Origin: Pelodera strongyloides
Taxonomy: Eukaryota > Nematoda > Chromadorea > Rhabditida > Rhabditidae
Direction of reading: 5' to 3'
DNA: 64,000 nt
NCBI GenBank assembly: GCA_036852015.1
Contig: JAANDG010000544.1
Location: 1-64,000, forward strand
In this document: positions 13,401 through 26,900 of the stretch, one piece after another
Layout: each line of letters starts with the position of its first letter
Numbering within the stretch: position 1 is the first letter of the stretch
Made by a program: the position numbers and the translations under genes
Notes under the pieces: model-generated
The model's database searches: none
Told to the model about the DNA's origin: nothing
The model's input: only the letters and a program-made list of their open reading frames with translations

Positions 13401-14786
13401 GCTAAACTGACGTAAGCTAAACCCTGTGTTTGCGAATACACCATTTGTACGTAATGCATGCGCACATACAATCATTGCGGCTCACATGTAACTATGCAAA
13501 ATGTAAGACCTTTTCCTTCGCATGCCTCTTTTTACACCTTACTACTCTTACTACGTCTGTGTTTTTCTTCAACATTTAAAGGGAATATGTAGGCCCTTTT
13601 TGAAGTTAAGCTGTATTAATAGAATGCGTGTTGCCCATTAAGGAAACAATAACAAAAGTTGTCTGCAATTACCCACTTAAAAGAAAATCAATTACAAAGC
13701 TCGCCTTTTCCATAGTAAACGCTAATTCGGACCCCTTGCATAAATTTGGGTCTGATTGAATAAATTTCAGTTTAAATCGGCAAATAGCAAGATTCAAGAT
13801 GCAGCGCATTCCAATTTCGTATTTACATATCCAGTCGCCTATTTAAATTAACGTCTGGTATGGAAACGCTAGTTTCGCTTTTTTTTGCTCATTTTGAGTG
13901 CCTACATATTCGCTTTAAGAAATATATTTCTGGGAATCAGCTCCTCGAATTATTTTGTCACATTCAACCCTCTGCTCCATTTTCCGCACTTTTTACTCGT
14001 TTCTTAACTTTTCGTCGATATTCTCACTTTCTGAAATTCCAACACTGCCCTTTCCCAGATTTTCTGTCACTAATTCTACTCATCGCGCACTTTGTTTACC
14101 CTTTGTAACATGATTTTTTTTCGCACAGGTTATCTTTGTTCGAAAACGCCTTTGCTTGATTTTGGCTGCGCGCACGAAAGTGTATCGATTGACTGCCGAG
14201 TAACGCGTTGCGTGTCGCGTTTGCATGCGTCGCGTATTGCGTCGCGGTTCGAGTGGCAATTTAAATGTCTTAATAATATCTCGGCTGAGAGTATGTTTGT
14301 AAATCATGCAGAGGGTGGTGGTGATGACACGTCGGACGAGGACGATCCGAGCGTGCAGTCGTCGAACAACGTCACGAACAATTTGATGCGTGCGGTCACG
14401 TTGCGTTCGATACAGCAGTTGCCCCAGAAGAGCCCCCGATTCTCATTGCGCGGTACGATTGGAAAACGTCATCACAGCCCTATAGGTGTGTGCGTGTGTG
14501 CGTGAACGTAACTCGAGGCCCCCGGGCTGCATGCCGCTCGCGAGATTTTGCATCGCAGCGCGTGTGCCGCACGATTGCTGTGAGCTTGTCCGGTTTGGCT
14601 TGGACGTGACGTGACTACTGCTGAATCTTCTAACAAGCATGCTTGCTGATTTCTACCAAAAAACCTATTAATTGGTTTGCTTTTCTAACAATATTGGTTC
14701 GATTAATGCATGTGCGGGTCCTCATACTCCGGCTTTGGTTTCTCATTGGGTTCCCAACTTCTTTGTCCATATATTTTGTTCTGTCT

Positions 14787-14841
<55 letters not shown>

Positions 14842-17800
14842 TGTTGCATTGTCTTCGCGCGTGGTTTGTCTGTTTGTTTGTCACTGTCACACTGTCTGGA
14901 TACCTTTGTGTGGTTTCTAGCTGGCGATCAGCGTGCCCACCCCGAGCGTGATCCCTCCCTTGCCGCGACTGTGCCGCAACTGCCCTCGGCTACGTCGTCG
15001 TCCCTGTGTCTCTCCACGCCGTCGCGAGCCGCATCATCAGGTAGATCCTAAAATCAAACCATGCCACCAATCGATATTCAATCGATAGATAGGTAAATCG
15101 GGAATGTATGAATTATTGATTAGTACCTGAGAAGTAATATGCCTATCATATGACCTCATCTGCGAATGATTTATTTCACTTTAGAGCGATGGGATAAATA
15201 TACGCGTGGCGTTTTTATAAATGACACAAATTAGGAATGCCCCATTGATTATAATAATATAAAATGTATTACTGTGTTTATTAGATAGTTATTACTGATA
15301 TCTTGGCCTACGTCAGGACACTTGTTGTAATTAAGCATCTCTGAACACTAATTGGCTAATTAATATGAAATCGATTCTAGTGTTAAAATTAATAGTGTCA
15401 GGCTCATGAGAGAATCGGTCCTGTAAAATGCGCACGTAATGCGGTTTTCATGAAACTCGCGCGCATTGTTTGATAGTGGGGAATTTTTTTTCTGTGAGCG
15501 TATTAGGTTTTATGCCTATTAAAATAATTAGATTTGGGGTAACTAGGTCGCAGTTGTACCAAATTATATAACTTCTTAGAAGTCCAGATTAACTAGGTCA
15601 TCGGTACTTATTTCTGTTAAATGGCTCTTAAAGCAAAATGCTAGCCCCTTTGGGGCCTTTGGAAAATTTGCATGTGATAAGCAAATCCTATGCATCCTAT
15701 GCTAATTTTGTACGATCGTCCGCGACAATCGTACAAAATTAGCATAGGATACATAGGATTTGCTTATCATATGCAAATTTTCCAAAGAGGCTAGCATTTC
15801 GCTTTAACGTAATTGGTGCTTGCTAGGGATAGCATATGTCGTAACCTAGGGATTGAGATTTAAATCCGTCAAAAAAAATTTACCGACTTTCATTGCATGC
15901 TGTCAAATGTTCATCTTTTTCTGCTATGCTTTTTGTTTTTGAATGAATTTGGGTTTATCTCTTAACTTAAAAAAAGCGTTATGGCTCGTCATTTTTGAAA
16001 CGTATGATTTACAATTGCAGTTCCTTATATGCAAATTCATGTTCCATTGTGGGCCTTTTCGGAACAGAATGGAGCACAATTTGCATGTAGAACACAGGTA
16101 TGCAGTTTCTAGCATATATTTCAAAACCACGTGTCATGTTGCTTTAAATTTTGTTTTTGTTTCGACTACTGTCTTTGTCTGTGTAGAGTGGTGTTTACCC
16201 AACGGTATAATTTAGTTCATTTTTATTTTCGTGGTCGAATATATTTTTCCACTGCATGAATAGTTTCTGGCTTGGTTTGTTTTTAGTATTTTAAAGAATT
16301 TTTTTGAAATAATAGAAACTTTTTAGGGCTCTTAGGTCTTAAGTGATTCGTAATGCAACTAGTGTAGGAGATTTTAAGAAAGAAAAATTCAACATCTTTA
16401 CCTGTTTTTCTGAATATAGCCTAAGTGAATATAGACTAACCGAATATAGCTTAAAGGGACAGGCCCACCGATATAAACCTACGATTATTATTTGTTTATA
16501 ATTCATAAAAAGGGTATTTATTATAATATATACAAACTAAATATTATTCAGATTCACCATGGGGAAGTTTTTCCTATGAGCTTTCCTTACAGAAGGTATC
16601 GTAGACAGGTTATTTGCATAGTCATTTTCATACACACCTTTGTCGGAAAGGGAAGTTAAGTCGTTTGCATATCCACATCAAAGGTGTGTATGCAAATGAT
16701 TGTGCAAATGACCTGTCTACGGTAACTTCTGTAAGGAAAGATCACAGGAAAAACTTCCCCATGGTGAATCTGAATAATATTTAGTTTGTATATATTATAA
16801 TAAATACCCTTTTTATGAATTATGAACAAATAATAAATGTAGGTTTATATCGGTGGGCCTGTCCCTTTAACTTGAGCTTAGTTTCATTTCGTAAAATAAT
16901 AAGATCCTAATGTTTAGGCGATCTGGTGAGCAAGGAGGCTGATGAAGCGCATCCTGAGCTCAAGCAGAGCACATTCATCTCAAAACTTAAACCACTCGGA
17001 TTCGCGAAGAAACAGGTACGATTACGGTAGTTTGGGGAAATACGGTAATACGGTACCTTTGTGCAGTATACTGAATCCTCGTGCGATAGTGTTCTGAATG
17101 ATATATGGTTATGAAGCGTGCAGAGAGAAAGAGAAAATACGAGATAGAAGAATTTACTCAAGCTTACAATTAGAGACTTGAATAGATTTAGGTTTAGGCC
17201 CTGGTTGGGAAATTTCCCTCAGCTTATCTCCTAAATTAGGATATGAGCTTGAGATACGGCATTGCCCATAATTTTATATAGTTTGCCTATTTTGAGCTTT
17301 TGACTGGTTTCTCTTCTATTCATTTCCTTTTCACTATTAGTTGCAGGTATGGGTATGCGTATGTTTTGGCCGCAAGATTCTTACTTTCCTAGTAGATGAC
17401 TACCTTCTGATACTGTAATTCTTGCTTGATAGTAGGCCTGAGGCCGTATTCACCAACACCCACAGGGAGCTCTCCCTGGTCTCCCCAGGGAGCTAAAGAG
17501 TGCATAGAGACTGCGAGAGCAGAAGAGATTCAGAGCGAACGTGAGCCTAGGGAGGGCTGCCTGTATGTTGGTGAATACGGCGTCTGATTAGATGTAGCAC
17601 GTTATTCTCGCTTCTTATGATTTCGTTCAGAATTATTTTTAGACAAGCTTGATTTTTCCCAAGAAAGCTCATATGTTACATTTTTATTTGAAATACATAT
17701 TCATGTTTGTTTACCTTTAGAAACTGAAAGCGCCATTTTCTATATACAGAAAAAAACTAAAATTTATATAAGATGTAGTAACGATTTTGTAGTGCTCTTG

Positions 17801-20800
17801 TTGTTTTTTAGATTATCGCCTTTTTTTGCTTATTCTAACTTTACATTGTAATTATAATTGTGTGTTGTAATTAACAAAAGCTTCGGTGGCGGCTTTCGTA
17901 TTACTAAAATTTAGATTTTTTTTTAAAGATTTTATTGCTTTTCAGAAAAGTGCTAATTCTTCTATTACGTTTAAATGGGTTGAAGGGGTGGTTTCTTGGT
18001 GATTCTCATGTTAATTTTATAGTCAAAAAGGGCCAGTGGAAAGCGTATTCCAATGTTACTCTCGGTGTCACTTGAGTAATACTAATGCTTTCCATGAGCT
18101 CATGTTTATTACTTTAACTTTGAGTTTCTTCGGAGAACGCGTTAACAACCCCTTTAAACGTGATACTATTGATTGTTTTCCCTGCGTGTGTGTTGTGCCT
18201 CTCTATCCCCCACGGCCCCCAGATTTTAGTCGATATGTTTTGATTGAAAAGTGCACAGTGAAAATCTACGAAAACAACTTTCAGCGTAGGTTACGGATGA
18301 TAATGATAATGTATTTAATAAATAAATAAAACAAATAAATAAAGGGGGAGAAACCTTCCTATCAGTTAGAAGACCTCACCACTAATGGGGGCACGCTGCG
18401 ACAGAAAATCAATAATTCGCTGAGCTCCATATATGCGTTTTGCGCCAACCGTAGTTGGTGCGTGCGTTGGTGATTGTATGCTAATTGCTCAATTTTTGTC
18501 AAATTTGCTATTAACATATGACGAATGCGCTACGTCCCAGCATGCGGCCGACGGTTGATTTGTTTTCGGCTTATGTTGATTCTTGAAAACCACGTTAACA
18601 ATCCCTTTAAAGTAGTGAGGTAAAGGTACGCAATGGCACATAAATTTGCATATAATACATGGATGTAATTAGCATCGTAATTACCGTAATCGTTTGGAGG
18701 AGTTGGACGTTTTCGACCGTGGCCTCTCCGACAAGCGATCGTTTCGCTACAATGGTCCGCGAAGAGAGGACCATTCCGATTCCGCTGCCCTACTCGACCC
18801 AATTACGCGGACGATATCCGCACGCGGCAGACGAAAGGCACGATATCCATTTTCTAATCAACCCACTCTGCGGGGTATCTATGCAATGGGGTGAGATCAG
18901 AGAACACACACACGGGGTTTATTTTAGTCGCTGCGCACGCGCAGTACTAATAATTTTGCACTAACATTTTTTTCGATTGCTTTTTTGCACGAGTTTTTGG
19001 GGGGTCGAGATGCAAGTACTGGGTTTGTATTGAGACTATTGCTTAAACCTAAAGCCTATAGCTTGCCATTATTTATTTGAACATGTAATAGGACTGAGTT
19101 TGGGACTTTAACAACACAGTATAAAAATGGGACTGTAGAAGATACTACTGTCTATATTTATCAGGGTTACCGGCACTTGCACCTCGCCTATGCATGAACA
19201 CATTTTCAATTCGTTTTGTCCATTGCCTATATGTTAAAGCGGTATAGCACGTGGTTTTAAAACGTATGCAGACTGCCAGACAACTTCACTTTCACAAGTT
19301 CTTAAGCAAATTCCTGTGCCCGTCTGTGCCGGAAAAGGGCGCGAAATGGAACGTAATTTGCATATAATGCATAGGAAGTCCGTTGATTTAAAACCACGTA
19401 CCACGCCGGTTTCTTTCCTATGTCAATTACAATTTTAGTTTTTCCATGTTTCTGCTTGCTATGTAATAACGTTATTGTCCTGTGTACAAATGTTTCAAAT
19501 GTGGTTTGTGTCTTGTATAGCTTATTCCACGGTATAAGTTGCTTGAAGATCGACGTACTATGTATGAAATAATAATCTTATTGTTAAGATCGTCGTACAG
19601 TACACGTACAAATGAGTGAGCAAAAATTGATCAAAACTTACCATTCAAATAAACGTTTATAAGGTAGTTTATAAGCTTCTCCGTCCATAGTTGTCAACAA
19701 ATTCAAAGCGAAATACTGGCCGGTTTTTGAAACACATCGGGTACACCAGCATTCTTATGCAGCTTATGCAAATGAACATAAATTAGAATGAAAAATCGAG
19801 CTAAATTCGACCAACTGTGCGTAAATACGTAAGAATTCAGTGGTACACGATGCGTTTCAAAAACCTTCCGGTATTTCGCTTTAAGGCTATCTGCAGTCTA
19901 TGTTTGTAAACGCCACATATTTTTACACAAGAAACGTTACGAAGTTCCCAGTGTTAGTTCAAATGTCCTGTTAAAGTGCACATATATATTAAATCATCAA
20001 TCAGTGTTTCTTACGCTTGCTATTTATTGCTTGATTTTACGAATCTTTGTTTATTTTCGAATGATATACACTTTCTTCATGTTACCTATTTTCTGGTTTA
20101 TTGCTTGTCCTGTTTATTGAGCGTTAGCTTGGGGGTAACGGGGCAACGTACGTAAGTAAGCTCCGTTATGGTTTGGGGGTAACGAGGTAACGTATGTAAG
20201 TAAGCTCCATTATGGTTATGTTTCGGGCTGCTTACTAGAACTAGAAGCACATTTTCTACATGAATCTCTGCAAAAAGCGCTACTAAGCTGTAAATCACGG
20301 CTATAGAAAAAGGCTATCACCTGTTATATGTACCTTTTTTGCTTGTTTTTTTTACCTGTTGCTTCTTTTCTTTTTCCTATGCTTGTCTTCTACTGGTATG
20401 TCCTAAGTGTGCACAAGCGTTCTTTAGCGTCTTTAGGTAATTAAGCAGGTAATTAAGCTCCCATATATGCACTAGCGCTATTCACAGGCTTGGGTAAAGT
20501 TTCTCACCACGACACCTTGGGGATGGCACTTCACTGTCCAAAAAAATGGCACTCTTTAAAGGAATATGGTGCGTGGTTTTCAAATGGTAACTGTTTTCCG
20601 TGTATTATGTGCAAACCATGCAAACGATATTCTGTGCCCTTTCAACACAGACGATCACATAAATGTGCATATTGCATGGAAATGCAGTTGTTACGTTTCA
20701 AAACCACGTGTCATTCCGCTTGAAAGTAGTGAAAAGAACGCTTGTGGCACTTGGGGGGCTTTCTTCTTTCTCTTTTGAAAGTTATGCAAATTTTCCTTTT

Positions 20801-21812
20801 ATTATACTAATTAATGTATAATTTCATTTTTCATTCGCGAAAAGCAATCCGAGGAAAAAGTAATCAGAGGGAGAAACAAATAATTATCGTTTAGTTTATT
20901 TGCTAGATATTTGCGCTTATGAACCAAGGAAGTGTCAGAAGTCACTGTACAACGATGTTTAATCATGAGAAAATATGAAAATGTCGATTTAGAAAATGTC
21001 GACTGTCGATTTAGCAGATTTGTTCAGAGCTTCCTCATTTTGTCCTATATCATAGGAACTGATGAAGACGTTTCTTATCTAGCTGCTTGATAGCGTTTCT
21101 GTAACCTGTAACGCCACATACACACTTTAGGCACTTGCTTGGTTCGTACTATTAGAAAACTGCAGCTTTTGCCAAACCACCGCTTTTCTGTTTAGTATAA
21201 GTACGCTATGCTCACCGTAGACTGCAATTGCACATAATCTGTTTTAAAGCAGTATAGAAGCCGGTTTTTAAAACGTAATTTCGACGCTGTATTACCGTGT
21301 ATGCTAATAGCTGCGCGATTTGTTAGTCCAATTATATTCATTTGCATATAACATATGGGAACGCAGTAGTCCAGCATACGCTTCAAAAACCGGCTGTCAT
21401 TCTGCTTCAAAGCGAAGTAGAAGGTTCATTGGGTTAAATAATGATGTTAGAGTTGAGAGAGCGCTAAGTTTTATTAAATCTTCCAGTCAGCTGGACAGCT
21501 TTCCCTGTGCGCCTAGTTTTCGGGGTCCGTGATGTGACGTCATAAAGGTGTGATGACGTCATCCGCGAACACGTGCTTTTCACATGTCATGCATTATATT
21601 ATCCCGTGATTTCAGCCAATTCTCACTAAAGAAGAAGAAGAGCGAATATTTGCCGAGTATCATTACACGGGCGCCACGACCAATATTCATCCATTATTGT
21701 CGAGCCTGGTCAATTATACGCATCCGGTCAAGTTCTCGGGGTTCGATGTGGCAGAGAGTGGGTTTTGTGATTCTCCAATATTTGACGTCAAACTTGTTGG
21801 GCATCAGATTCG

Positions 21813-21855
<43 letters not shown>

Positions 21856-23902
21856 GAGAGAGAGAGAGAGAGAGGAAGAGAGAGTTTTTCAGATGAACAT
21901 TCATGTGAGAGAGCAGACCTGCAGCTCGCATGAATGCAACCTCTTCAAGATCTGGAGCCAATATTCGCGGACTATAATAATGGGGCGGGGCGTGTCATAC
22001 GGACTCGAGCTGGGGCTTGACACTTGACACACCCTGTTTCGCCCAGCTTTGTTTAGGGTAAATAATTTATTCATCTTCAGTGAACAATCTCCACTTCCAC
22101 ATGTCCTCGTTCTCGGAGTCGACCGGTTTGGGTTATTTGAAACAGGTTGGCAGAATCATACCTCTCTTTAAAATTTCGATTCAACTACAGTTAGTGTGAA
22201 CTATTAAATAATGAATTGCTTGAGAAACATGTTGTTTATACCATATTTTTTCTGGTGAAATTTCACCAAAAGGGGCGTATCGGAGAGTGAAAAAATAACA
22301 GACGTAAACCAAAAGAGCTAGCTCGCTGCGCTCGCTAGCTCCGATACTTATGAAGCAACGGACATTGGAAATGACGGCATTCTGTAATTATGTAGGGTCT
22401 CAGAATTCTTCTATTTTGTTAATTGCTATAATTGCTTTGCCTGCTAATTAACTGCTAAAAAGTTTAGTTTGCTCCCGAATTCGTCAACTACAATAAGAGA
22501 CAATTGAGTCGGATCTATCCGAAAGGAGCGCGAGTGGATTCGAGTAATTTCTTGCCACAGGTATACGTTTCATTTTTTTTTTGGGTTATTTTGCACAAGG
22601 GGCAGTAGCCGTACACACGCCATTGAACTGCAGTGGCCGTATGCACGAACACCGGGAATATGCCCCCAGCTCCCAGTGGGAGGTGAGAGAAAGAATGGGA
22701 CCACACGAACCAGAGACACGGAGAGACAAATTCTCCCAACCGGGGAGGCTCCCGCTGTTCCTGCATACGGCCACAGGTCAAAGCGTATTTTGGATTACAC
22801 CGGGTTCTTTTGAAATGTACGTGCTGTGTGCGAATTCGAAACCACGTGTTATAACTCTTTAAATTTACTTTTAGATCTTCTGGAACGCAGGTTGTCAGAT
22901 GGTGTCGTTGAATTTCCAAACACCGGATGTTTACATGCAATTGAACCAGGGAAAGTTTGAGTACAACGGAAACAGCGGATATTTGTTGAAGGTAATTAAA
23001 TTAATACGTTTTTTTGGTAGTATTAAACCATTCTTACGCTCCATACCGTAGTGTCACCGGTACTGTCCTGGTTCTACCATTGTTTCTGTTCGTTAAAGCG
23101 AAATACCGGCCAGTTTTTGCAACGTATCGTGGACAACTGGATTCTTACGTATTTATGCTAATTTGCTCGAATTTAGCTCAATTTTTATTCTAATTTATGT
23201 TCATTTGCAGAAGTTTCAAAAACCGGCCGGTATTTCGCTTTAAGATTTTAAAAATGATTTTCAGCCTGACTTTATGCGGCGACCCGATCGAACCTTCGAC
23301 CCTTTCTCTGAAAGTCCAGTGGATGGGGTGATTGCGGCACACTGCAGTGTTAGGGTAGGATTTTCATCATTATTGGGATGAGTCTTCAGCGGCGACCAAC
23401 TGGCACAAAAAATGCAGTGCGGCACCGATCTACAGTATAAATGTCATGCGGCGAGGACGTGATACACAGATCTGACGCACAGCGATAATATGGGTGCAAA
23501 AATATCGTACGTCGACATTTTTTATCGCCAGGAACCACAAGGTACAATAATAGGTATGCTAATTTAGGTAATATCCGGACAGTTTGTGTGCGAAAGAAAG
23601 GTGGGCACGTACGTCGAGGTGGAAATGTATGGATTGCCAACAGACACGATAAGGTTTGCAAAGAATTGCAGTTTTGTCGTTTAGCTTTACAACTTGATCC
23701 TGGTCTCTGAAAAAAAATTTTTGTGGTTTTCTATAATTTCCTTCTTTTAGAAAAGAGCACCGAACGAAGATCATTGCCGGAAATGGATTGAATCCTGTTT
23801 ATAACGAGGAACCGTTTGTTTTCAGGAAGGTGAGCATTACTATTGCTAGTTAATTTTTGTTAATTACGGTGGAATTTCGTTCTCTCTCCCTCTCTCTCTC
23901 TG

Positions 23903-23935
<33 letters not shown>

Positions 23936-26900
23936 TTTTCTTTCTCTCGCTCTCTCTGTGTCTGTCTTCTAATTGTAAGACCATAGGTCAGCATTTGACA
24001 CTGAACATTGTTATCATATATGTTTGTTCAAGAAGCTGCAGCGATGTCGTACCTTTTTACGCGTTTTCTGTCCACCGTCTTACAACGAACTGCATCTTTT
24101 AAAGGGACAGGCCCACGAGAAAAAAGTTTTCCTCAATTTACTTGCACAGAATGTCCGGAATTTTAGAAATATTACTGTAAAAACCGCATTTCTTTGCACC
24201 TAGAACTCACAGAGTTATTCCTCGGCAAACATTTCGGCCAGTACCGTAGTAAGAATCAATTTTTGAGCTTTTAGGGTATTACATTATTGGAAACGCTTTT
24301 TTATAATCGTAGGAAAGTTCTTCATTCGTTTAACAGTTATTATGTATAGAAAGAATGCTAATGGACGGATACAAACCGTAAAAACGTATTTTATCGTTGC
24401 TGACTACGGTAACTTTTTTCTCGTGGGCCTCTCCCTTTAACGTTTCGTATGTCTATGCTATGCTTTGGTGGTAATTGCTCAGCTTCTCAATGACTGTCGT
24501 TTCATTAATGATTATTTTTTTACAGGTTGTGCTTCCTGAACTGGCGGTACTGCGATTTGCTGTCTATGAAGACAACGGCCGACAATTGGGGCAACGGATT
24601 CTTCCATTAGATGGGTTGCAATCAGGGTATAGGTGAGTTTTTCGGACTTTATCATGTAATAGGACATCTTTTCTGGTACTGCTAAGGATAGCTGCGGTCA
24701 AGCGCTATGCGCTATGCGCTAAGGACCGTAGTTTTCTAAACTTATTTTCGCTGTTCTGCATAAGTTTCCAAACCATGTGCCATACCGCTTTAAAGGGATA
24801 GGTTCACCTCGAATTGCATCTTTTTTTATAATTTCTATTGATAGTATGACCTATGACCGTCAAGTTGCGAAAATTGCAGCAAATTTCCTTTGCTCCCCGA
24901 GGCAGGAGCACGCTCAAAGGCTAAACTACCTCGAATTAATAAAACAACTGGCCTACCGTAGGCTGTCTTTACCAGTCCCGCGCAGAACAATTGTGGCAAT
25001 TAGCCAAACAGCTGGTAATTATGGCGACTGCCAGAACACAAACAAGAGCACCACAACACAAACTAGAATGATTGAATTAGAATTGTGAAATAAGTATTTT
25101 TATTATTATTATAAAGCTTAATGGCCTTATAACCTTATAATCAGTAGTACGCGACTGGGCTGACAACTCAGCCAAATGAGTGGGCGTGAGAATGACACGG
25201 CATAGTGTCGCGAAAGCAAAAATCTCGAATCCTGACTTAAAATCTCCTAACATTCCACGAGCATTTTAGCACCAGGGAATAACCACTCCCACCCACATAA
25301 CATAACAAGCGAAAAAAATGCCCACACACGATAATTCAACTCATAAAATTTTTTATTGGAATCACACAAACATGGCCAGTTATGAATGTGAAAACAAAGC
25401 AAAACGATCTAAGGAAAACATCATTCAATGATTTGGAAAACAACCGAACTGAAATCAAACACATGCTAGGTTAGACGCATAATAAATTTGCAAGGAAAAC
25501 ATCATAACACTGGAAAGTGGCGGTGCTTAGCTTAGGACATTGTGAGTGGAAATTGTGATTTTTTTAAGAAAGAGATACCGAGGGGAAATAAATAAACTAA
25601 ACAACCGCACGATTAATGGCTTGCAATCTGCAATTTAATCTAGACTTGCAGACAACTATGTGTGCTTCTCCAAGTCCCTTATCCCTGTGGCCTGTGGCGT
25701 ATCTGAAAAAAGTTTTGTAATATAGCAAATACTGTACGGAGAACTGTGTATCCAGTAAGCACCCAAGTATAGTCTATTTAATTAGTAAACACAACTAAGC
25801 GCTTTGGTTAATTAAAAGAGGTGGCTACGTTCACCTCAAATAGTGTTAGTTCTGCGCGATGCTCCTTGCATCGAAAAGAAGAGAAATTAGTTAATTAGTA
25901 ATAAGCACTCAGCAACCGCACAAGTTTATATTGGCTACGAATAAAAATTGACTGCAAAGAAAACAAATAACGTGTTCTTATCATTTACCATGATCCGCTG
26001 ATCTTGATCTTCACATCGAACAGCGGGCTTCTCATCTTTCGGTTGGGGATCGTATCGCCGTGGAACCGATTCGTGTGAAGAGGGAGGCACATATATTTTT
26101 CCGGTCATCACATCACCTACAAACGCACAATTTTTAATTGTATAGACAATCGCTAAATCACACTCGCAACTGTCGTGCGCTGCGCATCCTACTACATCCA
26201 TGTTTACTACGTAATCTCAGAGTCTGGAAAATGTACAAAACAGCAGCGGTTCGATTGTTCGATATGATATGTCCGGCGACGTGACAAACGTGACATTAAA
26301 AACAGTTTATGTTGCTTGAGAGAGCTAACAATTGACGGATTCAGTAAGTACAGCAAATAAACATAAATTAACTGAAATGCCTGTCGCCGAGCGTAACCAG
26401 AGAGAGAGGAGAGGCATCGAAATCGAAAGGCAATATCCTAAAAGAATATAATATACTCAGAAACAAGCGAACACTCAGAAATAGTTTTAGAGTTCACGCT
26501 CATTCGGAAATGGTGATTAACACGCTATATGTTAACAATACCTTCGACAACAAAATAACACATTTGCGAGAATCACGGTCAAAAAGAAATAGAGAGTGCT
26601 GTTCTCAGACGAGCACTAGAGGTGAAAGGTGAAATTTACGTTCCTATTTGAACATTTTCTTAATACAATTCTGCGATATTTGCAAGATAAAGCCCGTAAA
26701 TGTTATACTGCTCCTGTATTTTACAGGTATATATGTGATAAATATATACATACTTACTTGTCTGTAAACTGCTCCTCAATGCAGCAACACATGATAACTG
26801 CATCACTTGTCGAGTCATCTGTATCTCTCTGCATTGACTGCATCCATGCTTTCACTTAATAGAATATCACTTACAATAGGTACACTAGCAAATATGAACT

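Larger units (their letters stand above)
12389..17015 (+). other. egl-8: egl-8 exons 15-18: acidic X-Y linker
   Basis: Exons: 12389-12462 ([17 protein letters not shown]), 14312-14485 ([18 protein letters not shown]...), 14921-15040 ([16 protein letters not shown]..., Ser/Thr/Pro rich), 16918-17015 ([17 protein letters not shown]...). All four join in phase. Linkers between X and Y are acidic in this family and normally autoinhibit the active site. The exon 16 acceptor (aaatcatgcag) is weak. Exons 16-18 are therefore slightly less certain than the catalytic exons, and may be alternatively used. Confidence 0.78.
21616..22991 (+). other. egl-8: egl-8 exons: PI-PLC Y domain
   Basis: Exons: 21616-21757, 22081-22145, about 22468-22560 (start uncertain by 1 nt), 22875-22991. 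They read [56 protein letters not shown] and [20 protein letters not shown], the conserved Y-domain order. A long GA tract lies directly after the first exon. Confidence 0.93.

Noticed and set aside
14630..14951. Frames with long poly-Phe or poly-Lys
   Set aside because: They run through the 50-nt T tract; only 14921-15040 is coding, in another frame.
21584..22027. Frame with Arg-Glu repeats
   Set aside because: Part overlaps a true egl-8 exon in another frame; the repeat is the GA tract.
22460..22560. Possible one-base frameshift in the egl-8 Y-domain exon
   Set aside because: My counting of this line is uncertain by one base, and the conserved protein reads through cleanly if one A is present, so I do not claim a lesion.
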